A stretch of DNA of 64,000 bases from Delphinus delphis (Eukaryota > Chordata > Mammalia > Artiodactyla > Delphinidae). The notes below the pieces were generated by a model. It was not told where the DNA came from. It searched no databases and was given only the letters and a program-made list of their open reading frames with translations. Made by a program: the position numbers and the translations under genes. Each line of letters starts with the position of its first letter. Within the stretch, counting starts at the first letter, position 1. Positions 57,541 to 64,000 of this stretch are shown here, in pieces. The stretch covers positions 104,344,400-104,408,399 of the forward strand of contig NC_082690.1 of NCBI RefSeq assembly GCF_949987515.2, written 5' to 3'.

Positions 57541-57800
57541 AATGGCCTACAGGCCTTACATAATCTAACCTGCCCCCTGGCACCTTGTCACGACCCCTCT
57601 GACTCATCCCTCTTTCCCCTTAGCTCTGCTCCACCTGCATTGGCCACCTTGCTTTTCTGGAACACCCCAGGCACCCGCCTGCCTTACGCTTCCCAATAGC
57701 TGGCAGGAACACTGTTGTCCCAGATGTCCACGGAGCTCACTTCCTCCCCTCCTTCAAGCCTCCGTTCAAATCTCCCCTTCCCCGTGAGGCCTACACAGAC
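57540..57800 (+). mobile_element. L2-like remnant
   Basis: GGCCTACAGGCCTTACATAA, CTGACTCATCCCTCTTTCCC and CTCCTTCAAGCCTCCGTTCA resemble an old non-LTR 3' end. It ends just before the CCDC87 poly(A) signal. Confidence 0.45.
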
Positions 57801-57828
57801 TACCCTAATAAAGCTACATCCTTCACAC

Positions 57829-57834
57829 TTTATT
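57829..57834 (-). terminator. Candidate CCDC87 poly(A) signal
   Basis: TTTATT on the plus strand reads AATAAA for CCDC87, about 265 bases after its stop codon. Assignment is by position. Confidence 0.5.
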
Positions 57835-58098
57835 TCCTCTTGCCCTTCTCTATTGATGCATGAGTTTTTGGCTGTGCTGTTCATGGCTTGACAGAAATGG
57901 GACTACTGGGCTTGTGGATTTTTTTATGAGAACTTCATGGTCAAAATAAAGTGCTAATTTCAGTCCCCTGGTAGTTGGAAGCACAGTTTTCCTGAACCCC
58001 GCACTCCCAGATATTTCTTCTTTCAAAGCAGTCCAGAGGTCTGGGTGAGCTGCTGGGTGTATGGGGGTGAGGGAGGGACCTGAGGGCACTTGACCTGG

Positions 58099-60672
58099 TC
58101 AGAGAGTAATGGGCGTATTCCCAGGGGCTATTAAAGGCTGGCTGCTGAGCTTCCTGGACAGGGCTGACTGATGGGAGGCCCTCTTGGCCCAGACCAGGTG
58201 GTGGAGCCGCCGCCACTGCTGCAGCCAGTAGAGCATCTCCACTTTGTCATGCTTCATCTTGTCCAGGTAGCGCCGCCCCTTGAAGGTCACTGGCTCACCG
58301 AAGACTAACTCGATCTCCTCCAGGAGGGGAACCAAAGGAGCCTCCACTAGACCGAGCCTCTTATGGAGATGGTTGCGGATCTGATTCTCCTCCAGGAAGC
58401 GACTCAGGCCCATGTCGGTCTTGTGGAAAAAGCGGTTAGGGTCGGAGGCTTGTCGCTCAAACCACTCCAGTTTCCCCAGCAATACCTCCCGCAGCTGAAT
58501 GGGCTGCAAGGCCTGCTCCCAGGCACTCACCAGTGACGGCAGCTGCCTCAGGCGGGCATTGGAGCTGTACTTGATGGCCATGTCCAGCCGGTCTTTGTCA
58601 GGGACCTCAAGCATGGACCACAGCTGCTCCAGACGCTTCTGTAGGCTCAGGATTTTGTGAGAGTCTTCCAGGAGGCTGTTGTTCTCAGTTCCCAGCCTGT
58701 GCTCCAGCACCGTGTCCCAATCCCACTCTCCTGGCACAAAGTCTGGCTCGTCGTCTTCTAGCAAGGGAGGTGGGTGCTGAATCTTTCGGGACTCTCTGAC
58801 AGGGGCCACGATCTCCACAGGAACCTCCTCTTCATACATTTGGAAGATGACATGGAGGAAGTCTGTCTCCTGGGTGGTGAGGTACTTGAAGTAGTCACCC
58901 ACAGACAAAGTCGTTTTCCACCAGTTCAGCCATGAGGCCTTGTTTGACCACTTCTCCCAGCTTTTACGTGCTTGGAGTGATGTGAAGGAGGACATCTTAT
59001 CAGGGTTGGACTGTAAAGTGTTAGCTCTCAGGGAAGAAAGTCCAGCCAGCTTGGTGTTGATGAAACGATGCTGTTTTTCTTGACGTAGAAAGGCTGAGAA
59101 TAGGAAGGCCGACCAGTCTTTATTGGCTGCAGGCTCAACCAGGGGCCCCTGGTCAAAAGAGAAGTGGTCCTTAGAGACATGGCTCATCAGCTCCTTGTAC
59201 ACCTCCCTGATGCTACTGCCCAAAGTGCAATCAGTATCCATTTCCTCGATAAGTTTGGGTTCCAGTTCACCAGCCAGGTGGTTGTATAGGACTCCGGCCC
59301 CCTCAACGTGGAAGGAATCCAAAAAGTTTCTTGCTGAGACCTGTACAGCAGCTGCCTGGACCACCTGATTTCTTAGCTTCAAAGTAACAGTCACTGGCTG
59401 TGGTTCAACTGGATGGGATCTGGGGGACTGGGGGCTCCACTGCTCTGAGGCTTTCTTCTCCTCAAGGCCCTTCAACATTCTCTGCAGCTCTTCCATGTGA
59501 TGTGCTGCAGCTGGGCGGTAGGTCAGGGCCCCCAAGAGTGGGGGCAGGCCCGAGTTCAGCGGTGAGTAGTGAGACCACCCCAATTGCATGTTCTTCATCC
59601 TCTGCTTCAGGTCCTCAGCCGCAGTGTCCCCTGCCAGCTCTGGTTTGCTCTCTGCAACCAGGACCAGTGGGGTTAAGGGGCGAGGAGAGAATGGAGGAAG
59701 GCCCAACTCATCTGCTAGTTTCCAGCCCTCACGCAGAGAGGGCATGGACTGGCCCCTCTGGAGCTGGGAGGAGAGGGGCAAGTGGGAGGTGGGGGGAACC
59801 TGGTTGGGGGTAGCCACAGAGGACCCAGGCAGTGAGGCAATCTGTGAACTGAAGTTGCTTTCTCTCCCCTTTTGCATGGTGGACAGCCAGCGGAGAGGCT
59901 TCTTCTTCTTCAGCTGGGGAATGGACTTCCATTCCTTCACTGGGTCCGGTTCAGGCTCACTGACAAGCTCTCGCGGGCGGCTGAGTTGGATGAGGTAGTT
60001 CAGGCTGAGGTTGGAATATGGCACTTGGGCAAAGCCAGTGCTGTGATGCCACGGGATAGGGCAGAGCCTGAAAGCCGCAGTGGGGCCGAGGAGGCGCAGT
60101 CTGGACAAGCAGACTTGGACCTGCCCTTCCTTCAGCAGGGCGCGGAAGTCGGCGAGCAGGCCACGGTAGACCTCGGGACCGGTAAGGAAGACTGTGCAGT
60201 CCCTGGCGAGGCTGGCGGCCAACCGGGTGAGCGTGGCTGATTCGGTGAAGACAGCTGCGGGGGTCGACATGATCTTCTGAAGGTGCAGGTAGCGTACGAA
60301 GAGCTGCTCGCTGCTGAGCAGCACGTAGACCAGGAGCCGCTCCCGCAGCCTCTGATTGTTCCAGTAGCTCAGACCAGGTTCGGTGGGGGGCTCCTGCCAG
60401 CTGCACTTTAGCTCATCCAGGATGACCTCGGTGAAACGGAGTCGTACCTTGCGAGGCGCGCGCGCCTCCAGCCCGCTGTTGGCCAGCCGCTCCGCTACCT
60501 GGCGGCAGAGCGACGCCACCGTCAGCCGTGAGACCGGTAGGGGCAGCAGCATCAGGACCTCCTGCGAGAGGCGCTTCTGAGACTCTGTGCGCGTCGTCGT
60601 GCGGGGGAAGAGCGACAGCGGACGCAGCAACCGGTGGTAAAACCGCTGGAACTCGGGCTTATACGGCTCCAT
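58099..60672 (-). CDS. CCDC87: CCDC87, single-exon, complete
   Basis: CCDC87 is a coiled-coil domain protein expressed mainly in testis; mouse work links it to acrosome formation and male fertility. The whole 857-residue frame lies in one exon without interruption, close to the 849 residues I recall for human. It begins MEPYKPEFQRFYHRLLRPLS and ends SSQPLIAPGNTPITL. The start was chosen because it opens the conserved N-terminus and lies in the promoter-proximal CpG-rich sequence. A charged helical stretch near residues 388-410 (HMEELQRMLKGLEEKKASEQ) and another near 680-700 are likely coiled coils. No catalytic motif is seen. It is divergent from CCS, with the start codons 252 bases apart. 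Low-complexity, proline-rich text lies around residues 280-360. Confidence 0.95.
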   Translation of the reverse strand: MEPYKPEFQRFYHRLLRPLSLFPRTTTRTESQKRLSQEVLMLLPLPVSRLTVASLCRQVAERLANSGLEARAPRKVRLRFTEVILDELKCSWQEPPTEPGLSYWNNQRLRERLLVYVLLSSEQLFVRYLHLQKIMSTPAAVFTESATLTRLAASLARDCTVFLTGPEVYRGLLADFRALLKEGQVQVCLSRLRLLGPTAAFRLCPIPWHHSTGFAQVPYSNLSLNYLIQLSRPRELVSEPEPDPVKEWKSIPQLKKKKPLRWLSTMQKGRESNFSSQIASLPGSSVATPNQVPPTSHLPLSSQLQRGQSMPSLREGWKLADELGLPPFSPRPLTPLVLVAESKPELAGDTAAEDLKQRMKNMQLGWSHYSPLNSGLPPLLGALTYRPAAAHHMEELQRMLKGLEEKKASEQWSPQSPRSHPVEPQPVTVTLKLRNQVVQAAAVQVSARNFLDSFHVEGAGVLYNHLAGELEPKLIEEMDTDCTLGSSIREVYKELMSHVSKDHFSFDQGPLVEPAANKDWSAFLFSAFLRQEKQHRFINTKLAGLSSLRANTLQSNPDKMSSFTSLQARKSWEKWSNKASWLNWWKTTLSVGDYFKYLTTQETDFLHVIFQMYEEEVPVEIVAPVRESRKIQHPPPLLEDDEPDFVPGEWDWDTVLEHRLGTENNSLLEDSHKILSLQKRLEQLWSMLEVPDKDRLDMAIKYSSNARLRQLPSLVSAWEQALQPIQLREVLLGKLEWFERQASDPNRFFHKTDMGLSRFLEENQIRNHLHKRLGLVEAPLVPLLEEIELVFGEPVTFKGRRYLDKMKHDKVEMLYWLQQWRRLHHLVWAKRASHQSALSRKLSSQPLIAPGNTPITL

Positions 60673-60924
60673 CTTAGACCAGGCGGCGCTGGCGGCGCCG
60701 GCGGTTACTAAGGCAACGAGGGGCCGGATGGCCCAAGTGCGCCTGCGCAGCCCTTGCCCGCTACAGCGTGGACGTGGGTGGGTGGGATGCAGAGCCTTGC
60801 GTGCGCTCGCAGCGGGAGGCGGGGCAAGGAGTGGCTTCCGGGGCTCCGCCTCTCCCGACGCGTCTCAGGGTTGGCGCCACAGGACCTGGACAGTTCGGGT
60901 CCTCCGGTGGTGACTGCGTTCGGG
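60673..60924. promoter_or_regulatory. Shared CCDC87/CCS bidirectional promoter
   Basis: Only 252 bases separate the start codons of two divergent genes. The interval is CpG-rich, lacks a clear TATA box and contains TGCGCCTGCGCA (60738-60749), one mismatch from the NRF1 consensus YGCGCAYGCGCR. An ETS-like TTCCGG lies at about 60836. This layout fits a bidirectional CpG-island promoter; transcription start sites were not measured. Confidence 0.6.
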
Positions 60925-61354
60925 ATGGCATCGGACTCGGGGGACCGCGGGACTACCTGCACGGTGAGGGTCGAGGCCTCGTGTGGGAGCCTCGCAGGGG
61001 CGAGAGCTTCGGCCCCTGGGGTGATCGTTAACTTGAGAATGGGGGAAGGAGCGTACACCTGGGTTGGGGCCTGGGATCCAGGCTGGAATGTGAGAGTAGC
61101 AGGGCCCTTGGCGTTAATGTTGAGGGGTGTTGCTCTTGGAATGATCGTGAGTGATAATGAAGGCGCTTGAGGAGGGGTCACGTGGGGCGTTACTCCAGGC
61201 CTTTGGGGGTGGTCGCAGGGAAGGTAGTGAAACAGGGTCACGCAAGAAGGTTCCCTAGCTCTCATCGGCCCGTCCTTGCAGCTGGAGTTCGCGGTGCAGA
61301 TGACCTGTCAGAGCTGCGTGGACGCGGTGCGCACGTCCCTGCAAGGGATAGCAG
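60925..61354 (+). CDS. CCS: Copper chaperone for SOD1, first two exons (partial)
   Basis: CCS delivers copper to SOD1 in the cytosol and intermembrane space. Exon 1 is 60925-60963 (MASDSGDRGTTCT) and exon 2 is 61282-61354 (LEFAVQMTCQSCVDAVRTSL...). The MxCxxC copper site of the Atx1-like domain is present with Cys22 and Cys25, as in human. Exon 2 ends GCA G followed by GTAAGA, in the expected phase for the next exon (Val-Gln-Asp). The remaining exons (rest of domain I, the SOD-like domain II and the CxC tail) lie beyond the window, so the gene runs off the right edge. The frame is open. Confidence 0.93.
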
Positions 61355-61749
61355 GTAAGAACCTGCTTAACCAGATTAACTTTTCAGTGCGCAGTCAGGA
61401 GGCCTCTGGGAGGGGCAGGCAAATCTCTTAGACCAACCCTACTCCCATTTACAGATGCAGAAATTGAGACCTGGAGAGAGGAAGGAATGTTCTCAGAGTC
61501 ACACAGGGACCCAGAGGCGGAGTCTAGAGTGCAGGTCTCAGGCCTGCCCTGCCAGATTCTTCTACTGGCTCTGCCTGCCCTTCTGGTGTCTTAAACCTCC
61601 AGTGCCTGGAGGTGAGGAGGGAGGCAGAGCGTAGTCCCCCCCTACAGGGGTTTTCCCTGGCACACAGGCAGTTCTTGCTTGAGAAACAAAATAATCTTGA
61701 CAAAGCAAACAGCAGCCCTAGCCATGTTCCATCTTAGGCGGCCCTGATT

Positions 61750-62027
61750 CTTTTTTTTTTTATTTTGGCTGCTTTAGGTCTTCATTGCTGCACTTTCTCT
61801 AGTTGCGGCAAGCGGGGGAGGTGCACGGGCTTATTGCCGTGGCTTTTCTTGTTGCGGAGCATGGGCTCTAGGGCGCGGGCTTCAGTAGTTGTGGCACGTG
61901 GGCTCAGTAGTTGTGGCGCACAGGCTTAGTTGCTCTGCGGCATGTGGGATCTTCCCGGACCAAGGATTGAACCCATGTCCCCTGCATTGGCAGGCAGATT
62001 CTTAACTACTGCGCCATCAGGGAAGTC
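61750..62027 (-). mobile_element. CHR-1-type SINE, long form
   Basis: T run, TTGGCTGCTTTAGGTCTTCA, and the end GCGCCATCAGGGAAGTCC. Flanked by CGGCCCTGATTCTT on both sides, an exact duplication. It lies in CCS intron 2. Confidence 0.92.
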
Positions 62028-62379
62028 CGGCCCTGATTCTTAAAAGCCAGCTAGCCGGTCTGGAGATGACCAGGCACAATCGGAAAGATCTGAGAAGGCA
62101 GAGCCACCAGCATGGCCATGGGAACTGCCTGTCTTTGATTCTGTCAAATGTTTATCCAGTCATTCAGGTATAGACCAGACACTGGGGGCTTTTTAGGGAA
62201 AAGTGTTCACAAATGTTTCAGGCACAGCCTCTGCCCTCAGGTAACATGAGCACACAAGCATTGCGCTGGGAAGAGCAGTTCTTGGAGGAGCTGCCATGTG
62301 ATGGCTTCTGAAACTGGGACATTGGTGGCACTTGGCTCTGTATAAGGCAGCAGTGTGTCCTAGGTCTTCGGGGTATGTG

Positions 62380-62610
62380 CTCTAGAGTCAGACTGTTTGG
62401 GTTCAAATCCCCCCTTTGCCACTTAATGGCACTAAGACCTCGTGCATGTTACTTTTTGTGTCTGTTTCTTCAGTGTTTAAATGGGCAAGGTAATGGAAGC
62501 TACCCCAGAGGTTCATTGTGAAGAGTAAATTAGTTAATACATGTAAAAGCACTTTAGAAAGGTCTTTGGCATGTAGTGAGAGCCCACTAAATCTTAGGAA
62601 TTATGAGAGG
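62380..62610 (+). repeat. MIR-like remnant
   Basis: TCTAGAGTCAGACTGTTTGG, TTGCCACTTAATGGCACTAA, GTTCATTGTGAAGAGTAAAT and AAGCACTTTAGAAAGG fit a forward MIR. Confidence 0.75.
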
Positions 62611-62661
62611 CAGGGCTTATAGGTGGTAAGCTGGTTGGGCAGAGGCATGAGGGGACAAAAC

Positions 62662-62782
62662 TTTTTTTTTTTTTGGCCGCACCGTGCGTCATGTGGGATC
62701 TTAGTTCCCCCACCAGGTATCGAACCTGTGCCCCCTGCAGTGGAAGCGCAGAGTCTTAACCACTGGACCGCCAGGGAAGTCC
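62662..62782 (-). mobile_element. CHR-type SINE, short form
   Basis: T run, GGCCGCACCGTGCGTCATGT, reverse B box and the end GGACCGCCAGGGAAGTCCC. It sits directly at the 3' end of the GCSH retrocopy, inside or next to its A tail. Confidence 0.87.
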
Positions 62783-62830
62783 CTGATCTTTTTTAAGTTG
62801 TTCAAACTGTCTTATTTAGGGGTTCCATTT

Positions 62831-63292
62831 TCACTCCTCAATAGAGTTTATGTATTTCTCATATGCTTCCTTACCCATTAGTTCATCTAGTTCTGAGGTG
62901 TTCCTGAATGTCATCTTGATCAGCCAACCATCTTCATAACAACATTTGTGGACAAGTCCTGGATTTTCTGCAAGAGCTTCATTCATTTCAGTTACTTCTC
63001 CTGATAGAGGATACTAGAGTTCACTAGCAGCTCTCACACTTTCCAAAGCACCAAACTGCTCTTGTTGGTTCAGTTTTGTCCCAACTTCAGGCAGACTACA
63101 GTAAACAACATCTCTCAAAGCGTCCTGTGCAAAACTGTTGATTCCCACTGTTCCAACACCATTTCACTTTGTTAGCCATTCATGTTTGCCCATGAATCTT
63201 ATGCATGGAGAGCAGAGCGGGGCTGGTGCGCAGCGGCCGGGCAGCACCTGCCCTCAGCCCCCAGAGCGCTTGGTGCTGGCTTCCAGTGCCAT
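62831..63292 (-). pseudogene. GCSH: Processed pseudogene of glycine cleavage H protein
   Basis: On the minus strand the block reads as GCSH, the lipoyl-carrying H protein of mitochondrial glycine cleavage. It contains [46 protein letters not shown] and the C-terminus EKYINSIEE before TGA at 62831-62833. It is one uninterrupted block without introns, so it is a retrocopy. It is dead: in-frame stops at 63164-63166 (TGA) and 63014-63016 (TAG), and a one-base insertion near 63187-63199. The lipoyl site area (SVKAA in the gene) reads SVRAA, so the lipoylated Lys is Arg. The 5' part is shortened; the start near 63290-63292 (ATG GCA CTG) is uncertain. It lies antisense in CCS intron 2. Confidence 0.9.
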
Positions 63293-64000
63293 GTTTGCAG
63301 AGGGGGACAGATCCTAAAGCTGGGTTTGCTTTGACTATGTGTTTGGGAATGAGGGGTGAGTGTCTGAGAAAACTGAGCCATTCCACTGAGAGTGGAGTGT
63401 TCTGACCAAAGCTTTCCAAAGCTGTTGGACTCTACCTCCTGTAAAACATTCTTACTGGGAGAGCAGACAGCTGGACTTCTGTTGGACATAGGGCAGTTTT
63501 TAGCCCTCTGCAGGTTTCTTAGAGGCCAGATAAAGACTTCTGGTGACTACATTTTCTGGTCTGGGTAACTGGAAGCAGCTTCGCTTTCTCATGGGCTGGC
63601 TTCCCAGATACAGAGAGGGAGACAGAAAGAGTGATCGGGTGATTTGCCCTCTCCAGGAGGCCTGGGCTTTGGGGAAGAAGGCTCTGCTCTCCTCCTAAGG
63701 GTAAGTGGGAGGACCTCCCAGCCCAAGGCTCACTTCCTTGAACTCTTATCACCCACCCTAGAGTCCCCTACGGCCTTATCTTTTCTCCCTCTCTGGGCTC
63801 TGAGCTAAACAGGTACTACTGGCCAGGCCACACTCCACACCAGCCAAACCGAACTGCTGCTCAGCTGGGGAGCCAGCCTTCTTGGTTCAGACTCAGGTCA
63901 AGGTTTTGGGAATTGCAGTCACAAGGAGCTTCCCACTGGGGCCCTCCCACTTTCAGTGCAGAGACGCAGCTCTTCTTAGGAGACCCCAGAGCAGCAACCT

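Larger units (their letters stand above)
40923..57828. other. CTSF-CCDC87 intergenic region
   Basis: About 17 kb without a recognisable gene. It is built from CHR SINEs (listed individually), L1 and L2 remnants, MIR pieces, a MER5-like element and LTR blocks. Unassigned single-copy text remains at about 41160-42030, 42610-43260 and 45380-46130; nothing there looks coding. Confidence 0.7.
61355..64000 (+). other. CCS intron 2, running off the window
   Basis: The donor GTAAGA is at 61355. The visible 2.6 kb hold two reversed SINEs, a MIR and a processed GCSH copy. The stretch 63293-64000 is unassigned. No CCS exon 3 was found, so it must lie further right. Confidence 0.75.

Noticed and set aside
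62831..63292. GCSH block as a functional gene
   Set aside because: Two in-frame stops, a one-base insertion, no introns and loss of the lipoylated Lys all argue for a dead retrocopy.

Overview
The window is vertebrate nuclear DNA, most likely from a cetacean and probably a toothed whale. Genes are split into GT-AG exons. About thirty tRNA-derived SINEs of the CHR type are scattered through it. Several carry the short body, ending in a pyrimidine-poor GAGAGGCCC block, that I associate with whale and dolphin genomes. CHR elements are shared by whales, hippos and ruminants, so placement within Cetacea is an inference. No tools were run; repeat boundaries are read by eye and are good to roughly 10-30 bases.

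Six protein-coding genes are present, in the order I know from human chromosome 11q13.2: BBS1 (+, last eight exons, 1307-8678), ZDHHC24 (-, complete, 15632-21244), ACTN3 (+, complete, 22176-34842), CTSF (-, complete, 35588-40091), CCDC87 (-, complete single exon, 58099-60672) and CCS (+, first two exons, from 60925). All their reading frames are open after splicing. I found no damaged gene among them. A processed GCSH copy with two stops and a frameshift lies in CCS intron 2.

BBS1 and ZDHHC24 are tail to tail, separated by about 4.6 kb of L1 and SINE sequence. ZDHHC24 and ACTN3 are head to head with 931 bases between start codons. ACTN3 and CTSF are tail to tail with only 172 bases between their poly(A) signals. 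CTSF and CCDC87 are separated by about 18 kb with no recognisable gene, holding three LTR-like blocks, L1 and L2 remnants, a MER5-type element and most of the SINEs. CCDC87 and CCS are head to head with 252 bases between start codons, which fits a shared CpG-rich promoter.

The genes do not form one pathway: BBS1 is a BBSome subunit, ZDHHC24 a DHHC-type palmitoyltransferase, ACTN3 a fast-muscle Z-disc actin crosslinker, CTSF a lysosomal cysteine protease, CCDC87 a testis-biased coiled-coil protein and CCS the copper chaperone for SOD1. I saw no new multi-gene system. The most interesting points are that a 94-base CTSF intron matches a stretch that is coding in human CTSF, that ACTN3 is intact with Arg at the human R577X site, a cryptic splice donor in the last BBS1 codons, the GCSH retrocopy, and repeated SINE insertion at one target.
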